A DNA stretch of 64,000 nucleotides from Agrococcus terreus (GTDB lineage Bacteria; Actinomycetota; Actinomycetes; Actinomycetales; Microbacteriaceae). Positions 36,465-44,325 of this stretch are shown one piece after another. Made by a program: the position numbers and the translations under genes. Numbering within the stretch: the stretch's first letter is position 1; every line of letters begins with the position of its first letter. The stretch is taken from NCBI RefSeq assembly GCF_014645235.1, contig NZ_BMLM01000001.1, positions 682,001 to 746,000 on the forward strand, written 5' to 3'. Under the pieces are notes generated by a model, which saw only the letters and a program-made list of their open reading frames with translations, was not told the DNA's origin and did not search any database.

Positions 36465-36851
36465 TCAGAGCACGAAGGGCAGGAACGAGACGAGGAGGCC
36501 CAGGAGGCCGACCGCGGCGAGGATCGTGCCGATGATCGCGATCGCGCGCGCCGCGGGGGAGTGCGGCGCGAGCTCCATGCGCCACGGGCGTCGGCTCGCG
36601 AACCAGGCCGGGCCCTCGTCGCCGAGCCGCTCGCGCTCCTCGCCCGTGATGCCGCGCTCGTGGAAGTCGCCGCCCGCGAACCAGCGGCCGAGCAGGCGCC
36701 CGCCGCGCTCGACCACGACGACGTCGACGGGCAGCCACTCGCCGTCGCGGAGCCGCAGGAGCCACGCGATCGCGAGCGCCGGGAGACCCAGCAGCAGGCC
36801 GATCCACGAGACGAGCTCGCCGACCGACCCTGCGGCATCGATGAGCTCCAC
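36465..36851 (-). CDS. Two-helix membrane protein, unknown
   Basis: A 128-residue protein with a first helix at about 11-32, a soluble middle (RDGEWLPVDVVVVERGGRLLGRW plus FHERGITGEERERLGDEGPAWF) and a second helix at about 102-126. The middle has the look of a small PH-like or beta-rich sheet between two membrane anchors. The GTG start is 6 bases behind TAGCGT, so it is leaderless. No named family is recognised. It converges on the giant surface protein gene, with a strong terminator between. Confidence 0.72.
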   Translation of the reverse strand: MELIDAAGSVGELVSWIGLLLGLPALAIAWLLRLRDGEWLPVDVVVVERGGRLLGRWFAGGDFHERGITGEERERLGDEGPAWFASRRPWRMELAPHSPAARAIAIIGTILAAVGLLGLLVSFLPFVL

Positions 36852-36857
36852 GCTGTC

Positions 36858-36863
36858 ACGCTA
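36858..36863 (-). promoter_or_regulatory. -10 hexamer TAGCGT of the two-helix membrane protein gene
   Basis: Minus-strand TAGCGT, 6-base gap, GTG at 36851. Confidence 0.55.
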
Positions 36864-36950
36864 GCGGCCGTGCGGCCCGTGCCGCGCATCCGGCCTGCAG
36901 GCGCGCAGGGATCGTCCGGCGCGCTCTATGCGAACACTGTTGTGAAACTG

Positions 36951-36956
36951 TATCGT
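36951..36956 (+). promoter_or_regulatory. -10 hexamer TATCGT of phosphatase paralogue 1
   Basis: TATCGT, 6-base gap, ATG at 36963. CGAAC/GTTCG inverted pentamers flank it (36931-36935 and 36955-36959). Confidence 0.55.
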
Positions 36957-36962
36957 TCGTCC

Positions 36963-37598
36963 ATGTCGCACGCAGCGCCGACGGGGCAGCGAGGGGCCGG
37001 GCAAGCGTTCCGGGTGCTCGTGGTGTGCTCCGCCGACCGCTGGAGGGCGCCGCTCGCCGCGAGGCTCCTCGCGCGCGAGCTCGAGGGCGTCGAGGGCGTC
37101 GAGATCGCGTCGGCCGGCACCGCGGCCGAGCCGGGGGTGCCGCTCGAGACGCTCGCGGCCGCGGAGGCCGCCCGGCTCGGCGTCGAGGCCGCAGGGCACA
37201 CGAGCCGCCCGCTCCTGCCGGCGGAGGTCGAGCGCGCCGACCTCGTCATCGCGCTGGAGCGCGAGCATCGGGCGGTCGCGGTCACGTTCGCGCCGTCGGC
37301 CGCGCGGCGCACGTTCACGCTCGTCGAGCTCGCCCGCGCGCTCGCCGCCGTCGCGACGAGCAGCGACGGGACGGGGCCGGGTCGCGCGCTGGGGCTCCAG
37401 GACGCCGTCGCCGCCGCCGCCGACATGCGCGGCCTGCTGCCGCCGGTGCGGGGCCCGGAGCTCGACATCCCCGATCCCATGCGCCGCTCGCCCGTAGGGC
37501 ACCGACGGACGGGCGACGCGATCCGCGCCCGGGTCGCCGAGGTCGCGGCCGCCCTGCGCGCGCTGCGCGCGCTCCCGGGCCACGTGCCCCCGACGTGA
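36963..37598 (+). CDS. Low-molecular-weight phosphotyrosine phosphatase-like protein, altered P-loop
   Basis: A 211-residue member of the LMW-PTP fold. The P-loop is VCSADRWRAPLA in place of the classical VCTGNxCRSP: the nucleophile Cys and the Arg (C-x5-R) remain, but Gly-Asn and the Ser after Arg are replaced. ASAGTAAEPG and ERADLVIALEREHR match the rest of the fold, and the general-acid Asp may be in LDIPDPMRR. It is clearly a paralogue of the phosphatase at 40416. Such enzymes usually control exopolysaccharide tyrosine kinases (Wzb type). Activity may be weak or specialised. The promoter is leaderless with TATCGT, shared with the paralogue. Confidence 0.82.
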   Translation: MSHAAPTGQRGAGQAFRVLVVCSADRWRAPLAARLLARELEGVEGVEIASAGTAAEPGVPLETLAAAEAARLGVEAAGHTSRPLLPAEVERADLVIALEREHRAVAVTFAPSAARRTFTLVELARALAAVATSSDGTGPGRALGLQDAVAAAADMRGLLPPVRGPELDIPDPMRRSPVGHRRTGDAIRARVAEVAAALRALRALPGHVPPT

Positions 37599-37696
37599 CG
37601 TGATCGAAGGGGCCTCGGCCGCATCGCGAGGCAGCGGGCTCCGCCGGATCTGCGGACGGCGCCGGCCACCGTCCGATCCGGATCCGGCTGCGCCCG

Positions 37697-38287
37697 TCAG
37701 TCCTGCGGCACCACGGTGAGCACGCGACGCACGAAGCCGTCGAACGAGCGCATGTAGTCGGTGAGGAATTCGCGGGTGGAGTCGACCGTCACGCGGTCGT
37801 CGTCGTCGACGAGCCCGTCGGCGTACTGGACGTACGCCTCGATCTCGTTCATGAGCGGCGCGTTGCAGTAGGCGAGGATGGACTTGAGGTGCTGCTGCCC
37901 GACCGCCGTGGCGATCCCGCCGGGCGAGGTGCCCACGATGCCCACCGGCTTCCGGCTCAGCGCGTTCTCGCCGTAGGGCCGCGACGCCCAGTCGATGGCG
38001 TTCTTCAGCGTGCCGGGGATGGATCGGTTGTACTCGGGCGTCACGAAGAGCAGGCCGTCGGCCTCGTCGATGGCGCGCTTCAGCTCGCGCGCCTCCTGCG
38101 GGTAGTCGTCGTCGCGGTCGCGGTCGTAGAGCGGCAGCCGGTCGATCTCGATGAAGTCGCACTCCAGCGCGGCGGGGGCGAGCGCCATGAGGGCGCGGGC
38201 GAGGCGACGGTTGATCGAGGAGGCGGCGATGCTGCCGACGATCACGCCGATGCGGTACGGGGGCTCGTGGTGGTAGGTCTCAGCCAT
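37697..38287 (-). CDS. NADPH-dependent FMN reductase family protein
   Basis: A 196-residue flavodoxin-fold oxidoreductase. The FMN phosphate loop is VGSIAASSINRRLARAL, and the isoalloxazine contact is in FVTPEYNRSIPGTLKNAIDW, followed by KPVGIVGTSPGGIATAVGQQHL. These are diagnostic of the azoreductase/chromate reductase group. The ATG was chosen at MAETYHHEPPYRIG; no good ribosome site or hexamer lies just upstream, so the start is less sure than the family. Physiological substrate (quinone, azo compound, metal) unknown. It lies downstream of galE on the same strand with a 94-base gap. Confidence 0.9.
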   Translation of the reverse strand: MAETYHHEPPYRIGVIVGSIAASSINRRLARALMALAPAALECDFIEIDRLPLYDRDRDDDYPQEARELKRAIDEADGLLFVTPEYNRSIPGTLKNAIDWASRPYGENALSRKPVGIVGTSPGGIATAVGQQHLKSILAYCNAPLMNEIEAYVQYADGLVDDDDRVTVDSTREFLTDYMRSFDGFVRRVLTVVPQD

Positions 38288-38381
38288 GGGCCGAGGATGC
38301 CGTGCCCGCTCCAGCGCCAGGTGGCAGCGGCCTGTGCGAGGGCCGGGAAGACGTGCGCGCGCTCGGGCGCGAGCGGCGTGC

Positions 38382-39392
38382 TCAGCCCCGGTAGCCGCGC
38401 GGGTTCGCGGACTGCCACCGCCATGCATCGGCAGCGGCGTCCTCGAGCGATCGCGCGGCCCGCCAGCCGAGGCGCTCGTGCGCGAGCGACGGGTCGGCGG
38501 TGCTGACCGCGGCGTCGCCCGGCCGCCGTGCGACGACCTCGTGCGGGAGGGCCCGCCCGACCGCGGCCTCGAACGCGGCGAGCACCTCGCGCACGCTCGC
38601 GCCGCGACCGGTGCCGAGGTTGACGGTCAGCACCCCGGGCTCGAGGGCCTCGAGCGCGGCGACGTGGCCCTCGGCGAGGTCGACGACGTGGATGTAGTCG
38701 CGGACGCCCGTGCCGTCGGCCGTGGGGTAGTCGTCGCCGAAGATCCGCAGGCGCTCGCGCTCGCCGCTCGCCACCTGCGCGATGAAGGGCGCGAGGTTGT
38801 TCGGGATGCCGTGGGGGTCCTCGCCGATGCGGCCCGACTCGTGCGCGCCGATCGGGTTGAAGTAGCGCAGCACCGCCGCCTCGAGCGCCGGGTCGGCGGC
38901 CGCGGCGTCGGCGACGACCGCCTCGATCATCGCCTTCGTGCGCCCGTAGGGGTTCTCGAGCGCGATGCCGACAGGGGCGTCCTCGCGGAGGTCTGGCCCG
39001 GGCTGCTCGTACACGGTGGCCGACGAGCTGAACACGAAGCGGCGCACCCCGTGCTCGGCCATCGCCTCGAGCGTCGCGACCGCCGAGCCGACGTTCACGC
39101 GGTAGTACTCGAGCGGCTTCGCCACCGACTCGCCGACGGCCTTCCTGCCGGCGAAGTGGATGACGGCCTCGATGCGGTGCTCGGCGAGCAGGCGGCCGAC
39201 GAGCTCGCGGTCGCCGGCGTCGCCGACGACGAGCGGGATCTCGCGCCCGGCGAGCTCGGACGCGCGCCGCACGGCCTCGGCGCTGGCGTTCGAGAGGTCG
39301 TCGAGCACCACCGGCTCGTGCCCGTGCGCGATGAGCGCGATGGCGGTGTGCGATCCGATGTACCCGGCTCCGCCGGTGAGCAGCACGCGCAT
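38382..39392 (-). CDS. galE: UDP-glucose 4-epimerase GalE
   Basis: A 336-residue extended short-chain dehydrogenase interconverting UDP-glucose and UDP-galactose. The NAD loop is TGGAGYIGSH; catalytic residues are Ser in VFSSSATVYEQ and Tyr/Lys in NPYGRTKAMIE. PNNLAPFIAQVASGERERLRIFGDDYPTADGTGVRDYIHVVDLA (shown in fragments: PNNL, GDDYPTADGTGVRDYIHV) contacts the sugar nucleotide. GGAGGACGGGAG lies just before ATG. It supplies galactosyl donors for the polysaccharide locus to the right. Length is normal. Confidence 0.96.
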   Translation of the reverse strand: MRVLLTGGAGYIGSHTAIALIAHGHEPVVLDDLSNASAEAVRRASELAGREIPLVVGDAGDRELVGRLLAEHRIEAVIHFAGRKAVGESVAKPLEYYRVNVGSAVATLEAMAEHGVRRFVFSSSATVYEQPGPDLREDAPVGIALENPYGRTKAMIEAVVADAAAADPALEAAVLRYFNPIGAHESGRIGEDPHGIPNNLAPFIAQVASGERERLRIFGDDYPTADGTGVRDYIHVVDLAEGHVAALEALEPGVLTVNLGTGRGASVREVLAAFEAAVGRALPHEVVARRPGDAAVSTADPSLAHERLGWRAARSLEDAAADAWRWQSANPRGYRG

Positions 39393-39471
39393 GGATCTCC
39401 CGTCCTCCGATGCCGTCGCCAGCCTACTGGCGCCGTGGCGCGCGGGACGTCGTCCGGCCTCGCACGACCGG

Positions 39472-39489
39472 CGCCGGGGATGCCCGGCG
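39472..39489 (-). terminator. Small hairpin after the HAD gene
   Basis: 7-bp stem CGCCGGG with GATG loop, 8 bases beyond the HAD phosphatase stop on the minus strand; a modest terminator candidate. Confidence 0.4.
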
Positions 39490-39497
39490 TGCGCTCG

Positions 39498-40253
39498 TCA
39501 GGCGCGCTCGAGCAGCTCCTCGATGATCTGCACCGTGTGCTCCCAGCCGGTCACGGCGAGCGTGGGCACGCCCGTGCCGACGACCGGGTAGTCGTTGCCG
39601 TCGGGGTCGAGGCGGTCGCCGATGAACAGCATGTCGGTGAGCGGGATGCCGGTGGCGATCTCGAGCTTGCGCATGCCGTAGGCCTTGTCGATCCCGCGGC
39701 GCGTGATGTCGACCGACGTCGAGCCGCCCGAGCGGACCTCGAGGTCAGGCACGTCGAGGGCGACCGCGTCGCGCAGGCGGCTCTTCTTCTCGCCGGTGGG
39801 ATCCCACGCGGTCTTCGCGTCGACGGGCGCCGACTGCCCGAGGGCCGAGAACGTCACCTGGGTCTGGCGGTCCTCGATGCGAGGGCCCCACGTCTCGGGC
39901 TCCCACAGGCCGAGCTCCTTGGCGCGGCGCTCGACCGCCTCCGAGGCGCGATCGATCTCGTCCTGCGTCAGCAGCTCCGCGTACACGCGCTGCCACTCGC
40001 CGTCGACGGAGCGGAAGTACTGCGTGCCGCAGGTGGGCATCAGGTGGAGGTCCTCGAGGCCCGTCGCGCCGGCCGCCGTGAGGGGCTCGACGACCTGCTT
40101 CTGGAACTGCGCGTAGTTGCCGCCGGAGATGATGCAGACCGGCGTGCTCGCGACGAGGCGGCCGAGCGCCTCGATCATCGGCTGCTCGAGCGGCGACTTC
40201 GAGGGGGCGAGGGTGTCGTCGAGGTCGAAGGCGATGAGGGCGGGGAGCGGCAC
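39498..40253 (-). CDS. HAD-IIB phosphatase (phosphomannomutase/sucrose-phosphatase-like)
   Basis: A 251-residue haloacid-dehalogenase hydrolase with a C2B cap. Motif I is LIAFDLDDTLA, motif II is IISGGN, the Lys of motif III is in RGIDKAYGM, and motif IV is FIGDRLDPDGNDYPV. The cap has MPTCGTQYFRSVDGEW. Members include eukaryotic-type phosphomannomutase and sugar phosphatases; a mannose/sugar-phosphate role fits the galE neighbourhood. The start is GTG at VPLPALIAFDLDDT, with AGGA upstream; no other start lies close to the fold. Exact substrate unknown. Confidence 0.88.
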   Translation of the reverse strand: MPLPALIAFDLDDTLAPSKSPLEQPMIEALGRLVASTPVCIISGGNYAQFQKQVVEPLTAAGATGLEDLHLMPTCGTQYFRSVDGEWQRVYAELLTQDEIDRASEAVERRAKELGLWEPETWGPRIEDRQTQVTFSALGQSAPVDAKTAWDPTGEKKSRLRDAVALDVPDLEVRSGGSTSVDITRRGIDKAYGMRKLEIATGIPLTDMLFIGDRLDPDGNDYPVVGTGVPTLAVTGWEHTVQIIEELLERA

Positions 40254-40403
40254 AGGGGGTCCTGACGGAGGGGAGCGGGGGACGGGCGACCACGATACCG
40301 TCGGCCGGCCGGTGCTGGAGAATGGGGGCCGCCCGGGCCGTCCATGACGGATTCCTCGACGGCAGCACAGGGAAGCCTCGGCCGGAGGGTGCGCGGGGCG
40401 GGC

Positions 40404-40409
40404 TATCGT
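40404..40409 (+). promoter_or_regulatory. -10 hexamer TATCGT of phosphatase paralogue 2
   Basis: TATCGT, 6-base gap, ATG at 40416; the same hexamer and gap as paralogue 1. Confidence 0.55.
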
Positions 40410-40415
40410 CGGCCC

Positions 40416-41084
40416 ATGCCCCCGGTGAGCCGTCGCGAGACCGAGCTCGACGGCGCGTCGGCGCCCTTCGAGGTGCTGGTCGTGTGCACCGGCAACCTCT
40501 GCCGCTCGCCCCTGGCGGCGCTGCTGCTCGAGGCGCGGCTGCCGGGCGCTGCGGGCCTGCCCGGACGGGGGCTGCGCGTGGCGAGCGCCGGGACGCTGGC
40601 GCGTCCGGGCGCGCCGATGGATCCGGCTGCGGCCGTCGAGGCCGCGCGACTCGGGCTCGACCCGTCGGCGCATCGCGCCCGCCGGCTCTCCGCGCAGGCG
40701 GTGGAGCGGGCGGACCTGGTCGTCGGGCTCGCGCGCGAGCATCGGGCGGCCGCGGTGCGGCTCGCCCCTGCGGCCGTGCGGCGCGCCTTCACGCTGCTCG
40801 AGCTGGCGGACCTCCTGCGAGGCCTGCCCGTGGAGGGCGCGGTCGCGTCAGCGTCGGAGGACCCGGCCACCCGGCTGCGCAGCCTCGTGGAGGCCGCGGC
40901 CATGCGCCGCTCGCTCGCGCCGCTCGACGACCCGCACCGGATCGACGTGCCCGATCCGTACCGGCGCGGCGCGGCCGCCTACGGTCGGTCGGCGCGCGAG
41001 ATCGCCTCGGCGATCGATGGCGTCGAGGGCGCGATCCGCCGGCTCGTCGCGGATCCGCTCGCCCTCCGAGGTCACGGCGCGTAG
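40416..41084 (+). CDS. Low-molecular-weight protein-tyrosine phosphatase
   Basis: A 222-residue LMW-PTP with an intact P-loop VCTGNLCRSP (nucleophilic Cys, second Cys, Arg, Ser) and the general acid in IDVPDPYRRG. It is longer than typical Wzb-type enzymes because of an N-terminal extension (1-18) and an insert between about 130 and 165. It is expected to dephosphorylate a polysaccharide-assembly tyrosine kinase or wall-teichoic regulator; no such kinase is in the window. It is paralogous to 36963. Its end overlaps the end of the convergent LCP gene by 13 bases. Confidence 0.92.
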   Translation: MPPVSRRETELDGASAPFEVLVVCTGNLCRSPLAALLLEARLPGAAGLPGRGLRVASAGTLARPGAPMDPAAAVEAARLGLDPSAHRARRLSAQAVERADLVVGLAREHRAAAVRLAPAAVRRAFTLLELADLLRGLPVEGAVASASEDPATRLRSLVEAAAMRRSLAPLDDPHRIDVPDPYRRGAAAYGRSAREIASAIDGVEGAIRRLVADPLALRGHGA

Positions 41085-42073
41085 GACGTGCCGAAGCGCT
41101 CCACGTAGGGCTGGATGTCGCCTGCGCGGAGCGCGTCGCCCAGCGCAGCGGTCTGCGCCGCGTCGACCTCGTTGACCGACTGACCGCCGCGGCTGCCGAA
41201 GCCCTCGATGGGCGCCATGAGGCTGACGACGTCGTCGCGCTCGAGGTCCTGGCTGATGCTCGCGAGCGCGATCATGTCGTCGATGCTGAGCTCGCCCGTG
41301 ATCTTGAGCCGGCCCGCGAAGTGGCCGAAGAGCTCGGGCAGCGCGCCGGGGTCGTCGGTCGCGATCTCGTCGATCCGCTCGAGCATGCCGATCACGGCGG
41401 CGCGCTGCCGCTCGGCGCGGTCGAGGTCGCCGAGGGGCAGGCCCTTGCGCTGGCGCACGTAGATGAGGCCGTCGGTGCCGGAGAGGTGCACCGGGTCGGC
41501 GGTGAGGTCGACGACGCGGCCGGTGCTCTGCACGGTCACCCGCGTGGGGTGCTGGTTCTCGGCGTCGAAGCCGTCGAGCGCGCGCGTGAGGCCGATGAAG
41601 CCCTCGAAGTCGGCCTGGACGACGTAGTCGATGTCGATGCCGCCGAAGAGCCCGGAGACGGTGTCGCGCATGAGCGGCGTGCCGCCGATCGCGAAGGCGG
41701 CGTTGATCTTGCCCTCGCCGGCGCCTGGGATCGCGACCCAGGTGTCGCGCGTGATCGAGACGAGCGTGAGCGACTGCCGGTCTGCGGAGATCTGCGCGAG
41801 CATGATGGCGTCGGCGTTGCCGGTCATCGCGCCCGGGGTGCGCGAGTCGGTGCCGAGCAGGAGCGCGGTGACCGCGCCGTCGGGGAGCGGATCGGCGGGC
41901 TCCGTCGGCGTCGGCGTCGGGGCGGGCGCCGTGGGGCTGGGGCGTGCGTCGGCCGTCGCGGTGGGCGTCGGCTGCGGCTCCGCCTCCGGGCCGCACGCCG
42001 ACAGGGCGAGCACGGCCACGACGGCGCCTGCGAGGATCGTGCGCGCTCGGCGCGTCCCGGTCCGGTGGGTCAT
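41072..42073 (-). CDS. LytR-CpsA-Psr (LCP) family lipoprotein transferase
   Basis: A 333-residue LCP enzyme that transfers lipid-linked glycopolymers to peptidoglycan. The lipobox LSAC sits at about 24-27, then a Pro/Thr-rich linker to 60. The LCP domain has LLLGTDSRTPG, DAIMLAQISADRQSLTLVSITRDTWV (in two parts: DAIMLAQ and LVSITRDTWV), GKINAAFAIGG and VRQRKGLPLGDLDRAERQ with the catalytic Arg/Asp set. A lipoprotein signal is less usual than a membrane helix in this family. AGAGGA 6 bases before ATG decides the start among three in-frame Met codons. It probably anchors the capsule made by the locus to the right. Confidence 0.92.
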   Translation of the reverse strand: MTHRTGTRRARTILAGAVVAVLALSACGPEAEPQPTPTATADARPSPTAPAPTPTPTEPADPLPDGAVTALLLGTDSRTPGAMTGNADAIMLAQISADRQSLTLVSITRDTWVAIPGAGEGKINAAFAIGGTPLMRDTVSGLFGGIDIDYVVQADFEGFIGLTRALDGFDAENQHPTRVTVQSTGRVVDLTADPVHLSGTDGLIYVRQRKGLPLGDLDRAERQRAAVIGMLERIDEIATDDPGALPELFGHFAGRLKITGELSIDDMIALASISQDLERDDVVSLMAPIEGFGSRGGQSVNEVDAAQTAALGDALRAGDIQPYVERFGTSYAP

Positions 42074-42113
42074 GCTGCGTCCTCTCGCTGGGGCCATCGT
42101 GGTGCGGGGCGGG

Positions 42114-43634
42114 TCAGGCGTCGGCATCCACCAGGCCCGCCGCGAAGCGGTAGACCTCGGCCGATTCGCGCTGCGGCTTGGGCAGCGACAGCGCCGCCAC
42201 GAGGAGCCGCCGCGAGCTCAGCACCGGGGCGGGCGTGGTGGCGAGGTCGTACTCGGCGTACCCGGCGCCGCCCCACTTCGTCATGCGGTGCTCCCAGTGG
42301 TACAGGTCGTAGAAGTCGTAGCCGCGGAGGCGGTCGACCGAGAACCCGGTGTGGTCCATCCAGCGCGCGAGCTCCTCGTGCAGCTGCGGGTCGCGGTGGA
42401 AGGCGGAGTCGGTGTACTTCGCGGCGAGCAGCTCGGGGCGCAGGTGCCGGTCGGAGGTGTCGCGCCACATGCCGGTGATGATGGCGCCGCCGACGCCGAA
42501 GATCGTCGACGCCTTGGCGGGGGAGTGCAGGTAGAGGGCGTTCGCGAGGTTCGCGTAGCGCTGCCAGGCGGGGAAGGTGGCGCCGTAGAGCCGTGCCATC
42601 GCGGAGCCCGGCTTCATGGGAGCCACGTCGATGCCGAGGTGCGGCAGCCCGGCCGCGGCCGAGATCCTGCCGGCCGAGAGCATGTCGTCGTAGGTGCTCT
42701 TCCTGGCGAAGTGGAACGGGTGGTAGGTCATCGTGAGCGCGTCGGCCGCCTGCAGGTCGGGCAGGCCGGCCTCCAGGATCGCGCGGGAGTCGCGGCCCGC
42801 GGTGAGGGTGAGCACCGTCACGGGCGAGACGTCGATCCAGCTGCGGATCTGTCGGCGCAGGTCGTCGACGAAGCGCTCGCCTGCCTCCTGGGTCGTGAGC
42901 TCGGCGCGGTCGGCGGCCGGGAAGAACCGCTCGCCGGTGACCGCGGTGCCCTCCACGGTGAGTCGCTGGTTCGCGTAGATCTGGCCGACGCCGTCGTGGG
43001 GCGTGATGAGCCCCGGCAGCCAGCGGCCGGCGGGCGAGCGGTAGTCGGGGTGGTCGAGCACCCAGCGGAGGCGGCTGCTGTCGAGCCCGCCGGCGAGCTC
43101 GGCGAGCAGGGCGGAGTGCGAGGCGAGGGCGACGCCGTGGTCGCCCCGGCGCCAGTAGAGCGAGCGTGTGGCGAGCGGGTCGCCCCAGGCGTCGAGCCGG
43201 TCGCCGCGCGCGACGAGCACGACGTAGCGGCCGGACAGCCAGGTGACGGCCTCGTCGAGGGCAGCCGTCTGGGCCGTTTCGCCGCCCGGCGCGTCGGCGG
43301 CCCGCAGCAGCCGCTCGGCGACGCGATGCCGCGTGCCCGCGCCGCCGTCGTCGAAGGCATGGCCGAGCACGAGCACCGCGGCGCTCGCGGATCGGGCGGC
43401 GGCATGCTCCAGGACCGGATCGCGTCGGATGTGCCAGGAGCCGAGCGCCTCGTCGACCCACCGCTGCGGTCCCACCGTCGTCGGCGCGCGCGTGACGAGG
43501 AACCCCTTGGCGAAGTCGTTCGTGTAGCCCCACACCTTGTAGCCGGGCCGGAGCAGCTGCTCGCGGCGCCGCATGCCCTGCAGCGCGATGCGCCGTCGTC
43601 GCTCGTCGCGGTCGCGGCGCAGGCGATCGAGCAT
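42114..43634 (-). CDS. Asparagine-synthase-like PP-loop protein 1
   Basis: A 506-residue protein with the build of class B asparagine synthase. An N-terminal region (about 30-225) resembles the glutaminase fold (YVVLVARGDRLDAWGDPLATRSLYW) but starts MLDRL, so no catalytic Cys follows the Met; ammonia release from Gln is unlikely. The C-terminal synthetase has LTLTAGRDSRAILEAG, an ATP PP-loop with Ala-Gly-Arg in place of Gly-Gly-Leu. GAGGGG precedes ATG by 5 bases. It is adjacent to VanZ and LCP genes on the same strand. Role probably amide or peptide-bond formation on an envelope glycan; substrate unknown. Confidence 0.82.
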   Translation of the reverse strand: MLDRLRRDRDERRRRIALQGMRRREQLLRPGYKVWGYTNDFAKGFLVTRAPTTVGPQRWVDEALGSWHIRRDPVLEHAAARSASAAVLVLGHAFDDGGAGTRHRVAERLLRAADAPGGETAQTAALDEAVTWLSGRYVVLVARGDRLDAWGDPLATRSLYWRRGDHGVALASHSALLAELAGGLDSSRLRWVLDHPDYRSPAGRWLPGLITPHDGVGQIYANQRLTVEGTAVTGERFFPAADRAELTTQEAGERFVDDLRRQIRSWIDVSPVTVLTLTAGRDSRAILEAGLPDLQAADALTMTYHPFHFARKSTYDDMLSAGRISAAAGLPHLGIDVAPMKPGSAMARLYGATFPAWQRYANLANALYLHSPAKASTIFGVGGAIITGMWRDTSDRHLRPELLAAKYTDSAFHRDPQLHEELARWMDHTGFSVDRLRGYDFYDLYHWEHRMTKWGGAGYAEYDLATTPAPVLSSRRLLVAALSLPKPQRESAEVYRFAAGLVDADA

Positions 43635-43683
43635 GGGGTCCCCTCGGTCGGCGGCCCGCCCGAGACGAGTCGTCCTCAGGAGG

Positions 43684-44172
43684 CTAGCGGACGCCCGCGC
43701 GCGGGGATCCGGCGCGGCGAGCCCGAGCCCACCGCTCGAGCGCGAGCGCGAGGAGCGCACCGAGGAGGGCGCCCGCGGAGTTCGCGACGACGTCGAGCGG
43801 CGAGGCGATCCGGCCGGGCATGGCGTGCTGCGCCAGCTCGACGGCGAGGCTGAGGCCCGCGCAGGCCGCGACCGCCAGCAGCCAGCGGCGGCCGCCGATC
43901 GCGAGCACGAGCGCGAGCCCGACCGGCACGAGCATCGCGACGTTGGCGAGCACCTCGAGGCGCACCCAGGTGAGCGGCTCGAGGATGCCGCGGTCGTGCA
44001 GCGCGGTGAGCCCTCGCACGACGACGGGCTTGAGGCGCAGCAGCGCGTGGGTGGGCCAGAGGGTGATGAGCAGCACCACGGGCAGGAGCACCAGCAGCCC
44101 CGTGATGCCCGCGCGGCGGAGCGGCGCCACGGCGTCCGCCGTCGCGCTCGGACGCCTCGCGGTCTCGGTCAC
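43684..44172 (-). CDS. VanZ-family membrane protein
   Basis: A 162-residue membrane protein with four helices and the VanZ features NVAMLVPVGLALVLAI, SLAVELAQ and the stretch ASPLDVVANSAGALLGALLA. VanZ confers low-level teicoplanin resistance in enterococci, but most members act in the envelope by unknown means. GTG start; the following gene on this strand is the asparagine-synthase-like protein 49 bases on. Likely part of the wall/polysaccharide functions grouped here. Confidence 0.92.
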   Translation of the reverse strand: MTETARRPSATADAVAPLRRAGITGLLVLLPVVLLITLWPTHALLRLKPVVVRGLTALHDRGILEPLTWVRLEVLANVAMLVPVGLALVLAIGGRRWLLAVAACAGLSLAVELAQHAMPGRIASPLDVVANSAGALLGALLALALERWARARRAGSPRAGVR

Positions 44173-44325
44173 GCATCCAGCCTGCCGCGCCCGGCTGTGC
44201 GGGCGCCCTGCCTAGGATGTTCGGAGCACCCGGCGCCGTCTCCGGCGGGACGGGGCGGGCGCGACCCGGTCGGGCGCGATGACGAAGGGGATCCCGATGG
44301 CAGCCGCTCCCGCAGGAAAGCGCCG

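Noticed and set aside
31880-36889. A 1669-residue open frame on the minus strand opposite the giant surface protein
   Set aside because: It mirrors the plus-strand gene, is Arg/Gly/Ala-rich without domains, and arises from GC-rich codon bias; the plus-strand reading has signal peptide, metal motifs and LPRTG.
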